Shown: positions 26,452 through 36,077, counted from the first letter of the stretch. The stretch: DNA of 46,076 nucleotides from Nitrospirota bacterium (GCA_015233615.1 JADFXJ010000015.1:1-46076), one strand, 5' to 3'. A program made the numbers and translations. Notes: generated by a model from the sequence alone, not told the origin.

Positions 26452-28593
26452 TTATACCCTAAAAGTTGTCTGTAATTCCTCAAATACTTGAGGTAGGCAA
26501 TTATTAAATATGCTATTCACCTCTGGATAATCCACGCCAATAATCCGGCTATATACCGGATTGTCAAATATTTCCATCGGTGTCAGCTTCTTTTTGTGGA
26601 TAATGTTTGCTGCCACGATGTCTTTTAGATCGTTGAGAATGTGCATTTGATTATCGTTAAACGTGTAGGTTTTAACATAAGAATCAAAACCCCGTTCAAT
26701 TCGTTCCAATAATGTCGGTATCTTTTTTATTCCTTGGGCATCTATAAAGAAATCCCATATTGATCCTTGTTCGAAATCATATATTTTTTGCAGTTGACCT
26801 TCATCGAGAAATATCTCTGGATTTTTTGCCCAATCTTTTAGTGTTTCTACATCTTGTTCGCTTGGTTCATATGTCTTGTCATTTTCAACTTTATTTTTAA
26901 TGACAGCGATTTCAGGCATATCTGTTTTTTGAAGTCCTTGCTCAAAGAGATTCTTTGCCTTTTCTATCGGAATATTATCTATAACCGTTACGTCGTCGCC
27001 ATGAAGATAAACCCGTGTAATAAGATGAGCCGGGTCTGGGTTATCAATCAGGAACCAATCGCCTTTAGTACCTGGAGAAATAGGCGTAGTAGTTCCACCT
27101 TTCCCCTGAAACACTTTTTTATTTTTCCCTTTTTGTACCTCTACCATTATCCGCCATACGTTTGCACAGACCAACGAAATCTAAAACCTGAAAACTGAAC
27201 TTTCCGGACTTGGGGTCAAGTCGCGTGCCTCTGCCAAGCATCTGAATGTATTTACCTACTGACTTTGTCAAGGCAGCGAAAGCAATATAACGAACACATG
27301 GAATATCTACGCCAGTTGTCATAATGTCCACAGAAACAGCTATAAAAGGTTTATGGTTTATGTCTTTGAACCATTTTTTGAAAGTAGAATTAAGATCATT
27401 GTTTTCAGAGATTATTGCTTCCGCATAACGAGGGTTTAATTCATCGTCGGCAGCGGTAAATACTTTGTTTATTGCCTTCGTTAATATAATGCAATGCGCC
27501 TGGCTAACACCAAACAAGATAATCTTTTCACCATATTCGGTATTTTTCTTAATTTCCTCGGCAATCCTCAAACACCTATCTTCAGAAATGTATTTGCGCT
27601 CCAACTGTTCAAGCATTACTTTTTTTGTTTGGTCAAGTTCAATCTTATGACGTTCGTCTGGATCGAGAACATAATCAAACTCTACACCATCCGTCTCAGC
27701 CTGCTTTGTCAATTCGGTTTTAATCTCAAGGACATCATAAGGAGCCAGGAAGCCTTCATCGATACCTCTTGCCAAATCGAATTGATAATCAGGATTACCA
27801 GTTTCACAACCAAAAAGTTTATAGGTATCCAGAATAGCTAAATCTTCTTCCGAAATATTTGCGCCCCTTGCGGCTATGGCTTTTCGTGGTGTTGCAGTTA
27901 AACCAATACGAGGACATAGAAAATGGTCGAAAATTAGTTTTCTATTAATATTAATAGAACGATGGCACTCATCGACAATTATTAAATCGTAATAAGTGCT
28001 TGAAATATTCTGATAGATATTTTCAAGCGTATCAATAACTACAATATGTATCTGAGTGTTTTTATACTGCCGATAGTTTGAAGAGGTAATTCTAACTGCG
28101 GAAAACTCTTTGCTTATCAAAGAAAAACCGTCATTCAACGCCTGTTCGGCAAGCATTATGCGGTCAACGATAAAAAGCACTCTTTTGGCCAGGTTGTATG
28201 CCAAAAGTGCTTTCACAAAGGCAACCATTGTTCTTGTTTTCCCAAGGCCAGTCGCCATATGTACAAGCATTTTCTGCTTACGTTCTTTGTATTTTTGTAA
28301 GAGAGTCTCTATACATTCTGTTTGAAAATACATTTCTTTGCCACAACTCGGGTTTACTCCCCCGGCAATGTGTTTATCAATGTGTATTTCACGATTTAAA
28401 TTGATGTTCCTTTTAAATCTGTTAGAGTGATATCAGGCTTAACACTCTTCTTACCTACAAACATCTTCTGCTGCTCCGGTGTCAAAGAATACTCTTGCTG
28501 GTAAAGTAGAGTATCGCCCGGCTTCCAGCCGAGTTTATTTAATTCATCTATGATCTTTAGATCAGTACTTGTTGCCTCGTTTATTTTTGCCAT
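26452..28593 (-). pseudogene. hsdR-type restriction subunit, nuclease region deleted
   Basis: Remains of a type I R subunit in three frames. 28593-28396: N-terminus (DELNKLGWKPGDTLLYQQEY through KPDITLTDLKG). It breaks where the PD-(D/E)xK nuclease core should follow and jumps, after about 28392, to the linker before the helicase (REIHIDKHIAGGVNPSCGKE). 28333-27119: SF2 helicase with MATGLGKT, DECHRS, GLTATPRK and QMLGRGTRLDPKSG. A one-base shift in the A runs near 27120-27130 then moves to 27122-26452, the EcoEI_R_C-like C-terminus (PMEIFDNPVYSRIIGVDYPE). About 100 or more residues, including the nuclease, are lost. Confidence 0.88.
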
Positions 28594-28631
28594 AGTGCCT
28601 TTTCTCTATTATCAGACGTTTAGGGCAGGTA

Positions 28632-29207
28632 TCAGCCATTCGCCGTCTTTTTTACCAAATTTAATTTTTCAAGGAAGGAAGAAGCTCTATCTATTGACTC
28701 TGGCTTAATATTCCATCCGAACTTTTTCGCTTCCGAGTGGATAGCCTCAGTAGTCATTGGTTGTGTTTTCCTACTTAATATGTGGTAGGTTTTTGCAGCA
28801 ATCGAAAGACTCACATAATCGCCATTGTCGCCTGCATCTTGCATTTTCTTCAGAACACGTCTTATCTTTTCACACTCTTTTTGTGCTTTTCTTTCTAACA
28901 TTCGCACTATTGTTTTTCCATCCTCAGTCAATGAATAATCATACCTCCTGATTTCAAAGCCGTCTTGATTCTGTGTTCCAAAACCTAACGTATGCTCTTC
29001 AATAAAACCCAATGATTTAACAAGTGATAGTCCTTCCTCGACCTCACTTGAATATGGCCCATAATAATGCGCATCATACCCGAAATCCATATCTTCTTTT
29101 AATAGGTTACAGAGGAAATATATTCGCTTTTGAATAAGTGTTTTACCTCTAATCTTTCCTTCATAATTATCAATCAATAACAAGATAGCCTTGTCTGCGG
29201 TTATCAT
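28632..29207 (-). CDS. YwgA-like winged-helix protein
   Basis: A 191-residue protein close to the YwgA family: GKTLIQKRIYFLCNLLKED, HYYGPYSSEVEEGLSLVKSL, GFIEE and YDYSLTEDGKTIVRML match the family pattern (GKKLQK, FYGPYS, TEDG). The biochemical role is unknown; the same N-terminal fold is seen in SocA/Panacea-type antitoxin domains. ATG 29207 overlaps the upstream HD gene by four bases (ATGA), and AGGAGA lies before it, so the two are translationally coupled. In Bacillus subtilis ywgA lies near the HD-domain gene ywfO, the same association. The frame is intact. Confidence 0.8.
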   Translation of the reverse strand: MITADKAILLLIDNYEGKIRGKTLIQKRIYFLCNLLKEDMDFGYDAHYYGPYSSEVEEGLSLVKSLGFIEEHTLGFGTQNQDGFEIRRYDYSLTEDGKTIVRMLERKAQKECEKIRRVLKKMQDAGDNGDYVSLSIAAKTYHILSRKTQPMTTEAIHSEAKKFGWNIKPESIDRASSFLEKLNLVKKTANG

Positions 29208-30619
29208 GGCTGTTCTCCTTTTTGCTCTAATTGATCGTCATTAGAGGTTTTTATAATATCATGTATTATTTCATGTATTAAATTCTGATGTTTATCTCTA
29301 CGTTTGAGTTTCCCGACTTCCTCCTCAGGGAGAACTGGTGCGTAGATTTCTATAAAAGCATCACTTTCACTTTCATTTATAGATCTGAATAAGGTAGATT
29401 CATCTTCAAATATACGAGGTTGTCCATCTGACTTTAGGATAAGAATTGGTCCTTCATTATTCCTTGATTGTTCTCTTACGGATTTAATGGAAACCGTATT
29501 CATGATAACATAATTTGGATCGATTGTATTCATGTTATCAGATAAACACCTGGCAGTTTCTTTTTCTATTTTCTTTCTTAAATCCGGCATGTTCGATAAT
29601 CTCGACAATAAGTATCTATCCTCGGCAGTAAATTCGAGTTCGGCAGTAAATTCGCGTATTGGTTTTGAGAACACTACCTTTAACAGCTTTCTTTGCTTTA
29701 GCATTTGAAAAATATCCTTTGCATAGCCTTCACTGCCATGAAATAGTATTTCATTGGAAAGCCTTGCATCATCCCATTCTATATAATTATCTATAAATTC
29801 CTGTGTTCCATCGTAAAAATACAGCTTTTTCAGAAATTCAAGTTTATCGACATCGATACCAAGTTCCAGTGCACGTGTGATCATAGCATCACTAATTAAA
29901 CGAATTCTATGCCTGTACACCTGAGTCGTCATATGGTATTTTGCTAAGACAAATTGTTCGATCACATATAAGCCATCTTTTGAAACGGCAAGAATATGAT
30001 CGTGTTCTTGCTGATATGCTTCTAAAGTTCCTACAAGACGATCAATATCAAAAATTCCATATTTTACTCCGCAATAATAACTATCTCTCAAAAGATAATC
30101 CTGTTTGTCTCCGTCTAACGGCCCGGAAATAATATCTTTAACAACGGATTCGCCGGATTGACCTTGTAAATAACCAACAATTTGCTTGCGATCATCTTCA
30201 CTTAAGATCGAACCTAACTCACTATTTTTTTGTATAATTTCCGATGTAATCAGTTCATGAATTTTTTCTTTTGATTTTGGGTTGACTTCAGACTTATTAT
30301 ACTTATCTAAGATATTTTCAGAAACGTGCGAAAAAGGACCATGGCCTATGTCATGCAACAGCGCTGCAAGTCGTATAAAAATTCTTCCATCTTCTTCTAC
30401 TTCCAATCTTTCCGCCAATTTCCCCACAATATGCATTACTCCCAGTGAATGGCCAAACCTCGTATGAAGGGCTCCGGGATAGACTAAATTTGCCATTGCT
30501 AACTGCTTAATTCCGCGCAACCGTTGAAAAACAGGCAAATCGATAATTTTCTCCTCTTTTGCACTTCTTTGTATAAATCCATGAATAGGATCTCTTATTT
30601 CACGCTGTTTTTTTGTCAC
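29204..30619 (-). CDS. HD-domain phosphohydrolase (YwfO/SAMHD1-like)
   Basis: A 471-residue HD-superfamily phosphohydrolase, probably a dNTP triphosphohydrolase. RDPIHGFIQ opens the protein. HTRFGHSLGVMHIVGKLAER gives the first metal-ligand His, LAALLHDIGHGPFSHVSENI the HD pair, and DGDKQDYLLRDSYYCGVKYG the final Asp. All the metal ligands expected are present. Similar proteins degrade dNTPs, and some relatives act in phage defence by draining the pool. It is the upstream partner of the YwgA-like gene, at the head of a minus-strand run that includes the broken restriction genes. A TATAAT on the minus strand at 30796-30791 may be its promoter. Confidence 0.9.
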   Translation of the reverse strand: MTKKQREIRDPIHGFIQRSAKEEKIIDLPVFQRLRGIKQLAMANLVYPGALHTRFGHSLGVMHIVGKLAERLEVEEDGRIFIRLAALLHDIGHGPFSHVSENILDKYNKSEVNPKSKEKIHELITSEIIQKNSELGSILSEDDRKQIVGYLQGQSGESVVKDIISGPLDGDKQDYLLRDSYYCGVKYGIFDIDRLVGTLEAYQQEHDHILAVSKDGLYVIEQFVLAKYHMTTQVYRHRIRLISDAMITRALELGIDVDKLEFLKKLYFYDGTQEFIDNYIEWDDARLSNEILFHGSEGYAKDIFQMLKQRKLLKVVFSKPIREFTAELEFTAEDRYLLSRLSNMPDLRKKIEKETARCLSDNMNTIDPNYVIMNTVSIKSVREQSRNNEGPILILKSDGQPRIFEDESTLFRSINESESDAFIEIYAPVLPEEEVGKLKRRDKHQNLIHEIIHDIIKTSNDDQLEQKGEQP

Positions 30620-31413
30620 TTCGAGTTCTCAGGGATAAGATCCACTTTAATATGCCAACGTTCTACCCTCGTTACTTATGGAAACAATTATTTGAACCAA
30701 CACAAGATAAACCAGCCTTTATACTATAAAACATAACAAACCTGCTTTGATATAGTCAAAAAATGCTTTGTTTTAATCCATTCTGCTTAAATTATAACAC
30801 AATAGAATCGTTTTCTATACTCCTATTGTAAAAATATTTTAGTAGCCAATAATCTATCTCCGATGGCTATAAAACCCGGAAAACATTATACCCTTCCAAT
30901 TACGAGATGAGCAGGGAGTACCTGGAAATCAAGGCGAACTTATCCCTCGTGAACGCCATAACAACGTAGTCCGTTAAAAATCCTTGAGGCTGTTTGTTGC
31001 CATACCCCGTTTCTGTTTTTAGACGGCTTCGTTATCGAAACATGTTATAACACGCCGGCAGATGGACTTTCCATTGTGTGGCCGCAAAAATAACTCTTTA
31101 CAAAGGCAACGTATTATTAGTAAGATAGTTCCGACAACTTCACGTCAAACCGGTTTCTAAAGGCAACGTGCCATAAAGCGCCTGGTTTTAAGGCTCCTTT
31201 CGGCTGGTTGAAGTTGCACTGAGAGCCGGCGGGGCTCTATAGCGGCACCCGGCAGAGTAAGCTCGCCGGTGCGGGTTTTCGGAAAGGGAAGTTAAGTTTT
31301 AAGAGATATGAGAAGTTCTCGAAGAATATATAGCCGAAGGGATGCCGGCAATGGCAAAGGGAAACTCACCCGATTCTGAGGAGTGAGTCTGGTCCTGCAG
31401 GCAAGGAGGGTAT
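30620..31413. other. Long intergenic region with structured 3' half
   Basis: No full gene. At about 30904-30966 a plus frame reads EMSREYLEIKANLSLVNAI and stops, which looks like the end of a lost gene. AAAGGCAACGT occurs twice (near 31100 and 31159). From about 31190 several hairpins can be drawn (see the separate entry). Confidence 0.5.
31190..31410 (+). ncRNA. Candidate structured leader of the two-component operon
   Basis: Stacked stems: AGAGCC/GGCTCT around 31221-31238, a GCACCCGGC/GCCGGTGC stem at about 31245-31270, and ACTCAC/GTGAGT at about 31365-31389. The last lies just before the ribosome site AAGGAGG of the response regulator. No riboswitch or ribozyme family is recognised. Confidence 0.35.
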
Positions 31414-31809
31414 ATGGCAGAAATCGTTAAAGTACTTTTACTCGATGATGAGCCCATTGTGGGCAAGCGCCTGAAGCCGGCCATAGCCAAGCTTGGCTGC
31501 GAGGTAGAGGTTTTTGAAAAACCCACGGATGCCTTAAAGAGGATTGCCGAAAAAGAATTCGACATAGTGGTTACGGATATAAGAATGGACGAAGTGGATG
31601 GCCTCGAGGTGCTCCAGCACGTTATGGACAGATCCCGGCGCACCAAGGTTATCATGATAACCGGTTACGCTATGATGGAGCTGGCGAGGCAGGCGATGGA
31701 AAAGGGGGCCTTCGACTTCATAGCCAAGCCTTTTAAGCCCGACGACCTCAGGGCGGTTATCGTAAAGGCTGCGGAGTCTCTCGGTATGAGTTTGCAGGAC
31801 CGTAGTTAA
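31414..31809 (+). CDS. Receiver-only response regulator
   Basis: A single CheY-like receiver domain of 131 residues: acidic pair DD at residues 11-12, phosphoacceptor Asp55 in VTDIRM, Thr83 in MITGYA and Lys105 in AKPFKPD. There is no output domain, so it must act on a partner protein or pass phosphate on. AAGGAGG precedes ATG 31414. The histidine kinase starts 14 bases after its stop, so they are almost certainly a pair. Sulfate activation genes lie directly downstream of the kinase. Confidence 0.93.
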   Translation: MAEIVKVLLLDDEPIVGKRLKPAIAKLGCEVEVFEKPTDALKRIAEKEFDIVVTDIRMDEVDGLEVLQHVMDRSRRTKVIMITGYAMMELARQAMEKGAFDFIAKPFKPDDLRAVIVKAAESLGMSLQDRS

Positions 31810-31823
31810 GCGAAAAGGTTGGC

Positions 31824-33452
31824 ATGTTTTCCGATTGTCTCGATAAATGGTACATATGTGGGTTAAAGCGGCTAAAGAGGGTTCTGGACAAGCAACTGGC
31901 TAAGCGCAGCACTGCGGAGAGCGACTTGGAAGACAACGTCCAGGGGTTGGCCGACAGGCGGCCCAGGCGACGCCGTTTTACCATAAAGGCACATATATAT
32001 ATAGTATTCGTGGTATCCCTGGTTATCGCGATGAGCATAGGGGCCGCCCTGTTGCTGACTATGTTTATGATGGAGAAAAACCTTCACTTCATAGAGACGG
32101 CCAACAAGTACGTATATCTCGTGTATGAGACCCGCGACAGGGAAAGCGATTACGTCCTCTATGGAAAGGGGCTTAACGAGAGCCTCGAAACGGTGAGGAA
32201 GCTCGAAGAGATAGTCCTAGAACATTACGGCGACCTGAAGAAAAACATAGATTACGAAAACATGGTCAGGAACATAGAGAAGTATGGGAAACTTCTCGAA
32301 GACGTGGAGGAGCTCGAAGGAACTCCTCAAGCGGCTGGATTCGCCGAAAAGAAGGAGAAGTTAAAGGCGGAACTCCGAAAGTATGGCTCGGAAATGCTCA
32401 ACGCAGCCGACGTACTTATGAAGAAAGAAGTCGAGTCTACGGACAAGATGATGCTCCTTTTTCGCCTCGTGCACATTTACGCCCTCGTGTTTTTGTTTGT
32501 GTTCATTCTTATGGTGCTTCACTTGCTGGGATACAGAGTACTGCGTTCGCTGAACCGGTTTGCCTCTTATACCAAACTTATGGCCAGCGGCCAGTACATG
32601 AACATAGTGCCGGACAACAGTTACTCGGACGAGTTTTACGACCTTTCTCTGGCTATAGACCAGATGCTGAAGGACCTCGACAGGCAGCAAAACATACTGG
32701 CCCAATCACAAAAGCTTCGTGCAGTCGGAACGCTGACTGCCGGTATAGCCCACGAGCTGAATAACCCTATAAACAATATAACTCTCACCGCACACATGCT
32801 TTTGGAAGATTACAACGATCTGCCGGACGAAGAGCGTCTGGATATGGTGAAAGACCTTATCGAGGAAGCCGGCAGGGCCAGGAACATCGTCCGCAATCTT
32901 TTGGACTTTGCCAGGGAAAGCGAAACCATCATGGAGCCGATAGGCCTGGGCGAGGTGCTGAAAGAGACACTGAAACTGGCAAACCATCAGATAAAGATAG
33001 CCGGCGTCAACATGGACCTGAAGATTGCCTCCAACATGCCGCGCATACACGGTGACAGGCACCAACTGGAACAGGTGTTTTTGAACCTGATTCTCAACGC
33101 CCTGGACGTCACCGTCAAGGGAGGCCTCATAAAGATAGAAGTCGCGGTATCGGACGAACCCAATTTCGCAGCCGTTAAAATAACCGATTATGGACAGGGA
33201 ATACCCGACCACATCCTTCATCATATATTCGATCCGTTTTTCACGACGAAGGCAAAGGGTAAGGGTACCGGCCTGGGTCTGTCCGTCTCCCAGGGTATAA
33301 TAGCCAAGCACGGAGGACAAATAAGCGTCAGCACGAAGGTCAGGCGGGGGACGACATTCAACGTAAAACTTCCCATAACGACCATCCCCGCAGATCTGGA
33401 CAAACGTAGCGAAACGGCCATTGACACCCAGATGACACAGCCAGTTCTATGA
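31824..33452 (+). CDS. Membrane sensor histidine kinase with HAMP domain
   Basis: A 542-residue kinase. A basic cytoplasmic N-terminus (RRPRRRRF) precedes TM1 (about 55-82). A largely helical periplasmic sensor follows (about 83-208), then TM2 (about 212-234) and HAMP. HisKA has GTLTAGIAHELNNPINNITL with the phospho-His near residue 310. HATPase_c has NLILNALDV (N box), DYGQGIPDHILHHIFDPFFT and GTGLGLSVSQGI. All catalytic boxes are present. The signal is unknown. It pairs with the receiver-only regulator just upstream and lies 520 bases before adk-sat. Confidence 0.95.
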   Translation: MFSDCLDKWYICGLKRLKRVLDKQLAKRSTAESDLEDNVQGLADRRPRRRRFTIKAHIYIVFVVSLVIAMSIGAALLLTMFMMEKNLHFIETANKYVYLVYETRDRESDYVLYGKGLNESLETVRKLEEIVLEHYGDLKKNIDYENMVRNIEKYGKLLEDVEELEGTPQAAGFAEKKEKLKAELRKYGSEMLNAADVLMKKEVESTDKMMLLFRLVHIYALVFLFVFILMVLHLLGYRVLRSLNRFASYTKLMASGQYMNIVPDNSYSDEFYDLSLAIDQMLKDLDRQQNILAQSQKLRAVGTLTAGIAHELNNPINNITLTAHMLLEDYNDLPDEERLDMVKDLIEEAGRARNIVRNLLDFARESETIMEPIGLGEVLKETLKLANHQIKIAGVNMDLKIASNMPRIHGDRHQLEQVFLNLILNALDVTVKGGLIKIEVAVSDEPNFAAVKITDYGQGIPDHILHHIFDPFFTTKAKGKGTGLGLSVSQGIIAKHGGQISVSTKVRRGTTFNVKLPITTIPADLDKRSETAIDTQMTQPVL

Positions 33453-33569
33453 AATTTCGATGAAATGACGACAACTCCGGCAAGAACACTGGTAAGAACA
33501 TAATATACGGCCATGAAGAAGGAAGCCTATTGTACGATGAAGAGCAAGACCATAAAAGTGAATTTTTGC

Positions 33570-33599
33570 TTGACAACAATCTGTTTCTTTAGATATTAT
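33570..33599 (+). promoter_or_regulatory. Sigma-70-type promoter upstream of adk-sat
   Basis: TTGACA (33570-33575), an 18-base spacer, TATTAT (33594-33599). A transcript from about 33606 would have a 370-base leader before adk unless the small frame at 33637 is translated. Confidence 0.65.
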
Positions 33600-33636
33600 A
33601 TCTCGTCTGTTAAATAGTATGGTTAAAGAAGGCTAA

Positions 33637-33831
33637 GTGAGCATATTGGCCTGTAGATTTAACTATGAATGCCGTTTACGCGGACGTTCGGTATCGGTAA
33701 CGGAAGTAAAGATCTTCCGCAAGGCAAGTGCACCGCCTGAGGAATTATCGCCGAAAAATTACCGGGATTATATTTCCGGTTATGTTTTAGATGAAAAGAC
33801 GATTTCTAAGGCGAAATCGCAAGGTTGCTAA
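33637..33831 (+). CDS. Possible small protein in adk leader
   Basis: A 64-codon frame starting with GTG, with AGAAGG five bases upstream and a strong promoter 38 bases further up. The product (LACRFNYECRLRGRSVSVTE...) matches nothing I recognise and could equally be chance in a leader RNA. The 33832-33974 remainder shows no gene. Confidence 0.3.
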   Translation: MSILACRFNYECRLRGRSVSVTEVKIFRKASAPPEELSPKNYRDYISGYVLDEKTISKAKSQGC

Positions 33832-33974
33832 CCTGGTGAGAATCTGGGTTCCATATTTTGAAGAGGGTCTGAAATGCCGGGATGTATTATAAGTGAAACG
33901 TATTAAGATTGTTACGTATTAAGAAAATACAGGATAACATAATAATTTTTTAAAACTAAACTGCTGGAGGTAAA

Positions 33975-34613
33975 ATGAGATTAGTCCTGCTAGGAGCACC
34001 GGGAGCCGGTAAGGGCACCCAGGCAAAGAAGTTGATAGATAAGTACGGTATACCGCAGATCTCTACGGGTGACATATTGAGAAAGGCCGTAGCCGATGGC
34101 ACGCCTCTCGGTAAGGAGGCCAAGGGGTGCATGGACAAAGGGGAGCTGGTTCCCGACAGCGTTGTGATAGGCCTGGTAAAGGAGCGCCTGGGCCAGGACG
34201 ATTGCAAGAAAGGGTTTATTCTGGACGGCTTTCCACGCAATACGTCCCAGGCGGAGACGCTGGACGGCACTTTGGCCGGTGTAAATATGCCGCTGGAGGT
34301 GGCTCTTAGCGTAGACGTGGACTTCGACGTTCTGTTAAAGCGCCTGACCGGCAGGAGAACCTGCAAGCAGTGCGGACAGATGTTCAACATTTATTTTTCC
34401 ACTTCTTCCAAAGAAGGCGTCTGCGACAAGTGTGGCGGAGCCCTTTACCAGAGGGACGACGACAAAGAGGAGACGATAAAGAAGCGTCTCGACGTATACA
34501 GGGCACAGACGGAGCCTCTCATCGGTTATTACGCAGCCAAGGGTATTCTGAAGAGAGTCGAGGGTGTTGGAGACATAGAAGAGATATTCAGGAAGATATG
34601 TTCCATATTGTAA
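33975..34613 (+). CDS. adk: Adenylate kinase, zinc-lid type
   Basis: Catalyses ATP + AMP = 2 ADP. The P-loop is GAPGAGKGTQ (residues 7-16). STGDILRKAV and LDGFPRN mark the AMP site. The lid domain carries four cysteines (CKQCG...CDKCGG), so it binds structural zinc. Length 212 is normal. GGAGG precedes ATG 33975. Placed 39 bases before sat, it makes sense as the enzyme that recycles AMP produced by APS reductase, since sulfate activation consumes two high-energy bonds per sulfate. Confidence 0.98.
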   Translation: MRLVLLGAPGAGKGTQAKKLIDKYGIPQISTGDILRKAVADGTPLGKEAKGCMDKGELVPDSVVIGLVKERLGQDDCKKGFILDGFPRNTSQAETLDGTLAGVNMPLEVALSVDVDFDVLLKRLTGRRTCKQCGQMFNIYFSTSSKEGVCDKCGGALYQRDDDKEETIKKRLDVYRAQTEPLIGYYAAKGILKRVEGVGDIEEIFRKICSIL

Positions 34614-34652
34614 ATATTCTTATTTCATAATCATTAAAGGAGGTATCAATTA

Positions 34653-35864
34653 ATGGCATTAGTAAATCCACACGGCAAGGAAAAGAAGTTAAAACCCCTG
34701 CTTTTAAGCGGTAAGGAGTTGGAAGAGGAAAAGAAGAAGGCGGCGACGCTTACCCAGATCAAGACAGCTTCGAGAGAGACCGGCGATCTTATCATGCTCG
34801 GCATCGGCGGCTTCACGCCTTTGACGGGATTTATGGGACAGGCGGATTGGAAAGGCGTCTGTGACGACTACAAGATGGCCGACGGTACTTTCTGGCCGAT
34901 TCCTATCACTCTGTCTGCGTCGAAAGAGCAGGCCGACGGCATCAAAAATGGACAGGAAATCGCCCTAGTTGACGAAGAGAGCGGCGAGATAATGGCCACC
35001 ATGAAGGTGGAAGAAAAGTACTCCATCGATAAGATACACGAGTGCAAGCAGGTCTACAAGACCGACGATAAGGCTCATCCCGGCGTTGCCATGGTTATGG
35101 CGCAGGGAGACGTAAACCTTGCGGGTCCTGTAAAGGTACTGAGCCAGGGAACGTTTCCCACCGAGTACGAGGGTATTTACCTGACTCCCGCCGAGACCAG
35201 AAAGATCTTCGAGGACAAGGGATGGAGCAGGGTCGCGGCATTTCAGACCAGAAACCCCATGCACCGCTCCCACGAATATTTAGCAAAAGTAGCCATCGAG
35301 ATATGCGACGGTGTGCTGATTCACCAGTTGCTCGGCAAATTAAAGCCCGGTGACATACCCGCCCCGGTAAGAAAAGACTGCATAAACATCCTCATCGACA
35401 ACTATTTCGTAAAAAATACGTGCGTCCAGGCAGGCTACCCTCTGGACATGAGATATGCAGGCCCCAGAGAAGCCCTCTTACACGCACTGTTCAGGCAGAA
35501 TTATGGCTGCAGCGACCTGATCGTTGGCAGAGACCACGCAGGAGTCGGCGACTATTACGGCCCGTTCGACGCGCATCGTATATTCGACGAGATTCCGGCG
35601 GACGCACTCGAAACCAAAGCGATGAAGATAGACTGGACTTTCTATTGCACTAAGTGCGACGGTATGGCCTCGATGAAGACCTGCCCCCACGGTAAGGCGG
35701 ACAGGATGCTTCTGAGCGGTACCGCTCTGAGGAAGATGCTTTCGGAAGACACTCCCGTTCCGGATCACTTCAGCCGTCCGGAGGTATTGGTAGTACTGCA
35801 AAAGTATTACGCCGGGCTTACCGAAAAGACAGAGATAAAACTTCACAAGGCTGCTACAGGATAG
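34653..35864 (+). CDS. sat: Sulfate adenylyltransferase (ATP sulfurylase)
   Basis: Activates sulfate with ATP to APS, the first step of dissimilatory sulfate reduction. Homo-oligomeric type of 403 residues: [20 protein letters not shown] contains the QxRNP and HxxH nucleotide-binding motifs, and [20 protein letters not shown] is the second conserved block. [16 protein letters not shown] supplies a cysteine cluster as in other prokaryotic Sat enzymes with a zinc site. RBS AAAGGAGG precedes ATG 34653. A strong terminator follows at 35873, so adk-sat is one unit. Confidence 0.98.
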   Translation: MALVNPHGKEKKLKPLLLSGKELEEEKKKAATLTQIKTASRETGDLIMLGIGGFTPLTGFMGQADWKGVCDDYKMADGTFWPIPITLSASKEQADGIKNGQEIALVDEESGEIMATMKVEEKYSIDKIHECKQVYKTDDKAHPGVAMVMAQGDVNLAGPVKVLSQGTFPTEYEGIYLTPAETRKIFEDKGWSRVAAFQTRNPMHRSHEYLAKVAIEICDGVLIHQLLGKLKPGDIPAPVRKDCINILIDNYFVKNTCVQAGYPLDMRYAGPREALLHALFRQNYGCSDLIVGRDHAGVGDYYGPFDAHRIFDEIPADALETKAMKIDWTFYCTKCDGMASMKTCPHGKADRMLLSGTALRKMLSEDTPVPDHFSRPEVLVVLQKYYAGLTEKTEIKLHKAATG

Positions 35865-35872
35865 GTATAGAT

Positions 35873-35907
35873 AAAAAAGGGGGTTTTGAAAACCCCCTTT
35901 TTTTTTA
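35873..35907 (+). terminator. Intrinsic terminator after sat
   Basis: A near-perfect stem AAAAAAGGGGGTTTT/AAAACCCCCTTTTTT with a minimal loop, followed by a T run. It should end transcription of adk-sat before aprB, or act on both strands. Confidence 0.93.
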
Positions 35908-36008
35908 TTAAACGAATTTTATATAATGGAAAAGAAGCGGACGCCCCGATAGTCGGCGCCCGATGGCAACCGGGTCTGCAAACACAGGCCGTTTGATAGG
36001 ATATTTTC

Positions 36009-36054
36009 TTTACAAAAGTAGTAAAGGATTTTATAAATGGCTTTTTAAGCCATT
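36009..36054 (+). promoter_or_regulatory. aprB promoter with 5' hairpin
   Basis: TTTACA (36009-36014), a 17-base spacer, TATAAA (36032-36037). The palindrome AATGGCTTTTTAAGCCATT (36036-36054) follows at once, so it is either an operator at the start site or a hairpin at the transcript's 5' end. AAGGAGG at 36065 then serves aprB. Confidence 0.65.
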
Positions 36055-36077
36055 CCATAATAATAAGGAGGTAATAT

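Noticed and set aside
31190-31280. Cobalamin riboswitch, RNase P or group II intron piece
   Set aside because: GC-rich stems are present but none of the conserved boxes or catalytic domains can be found.
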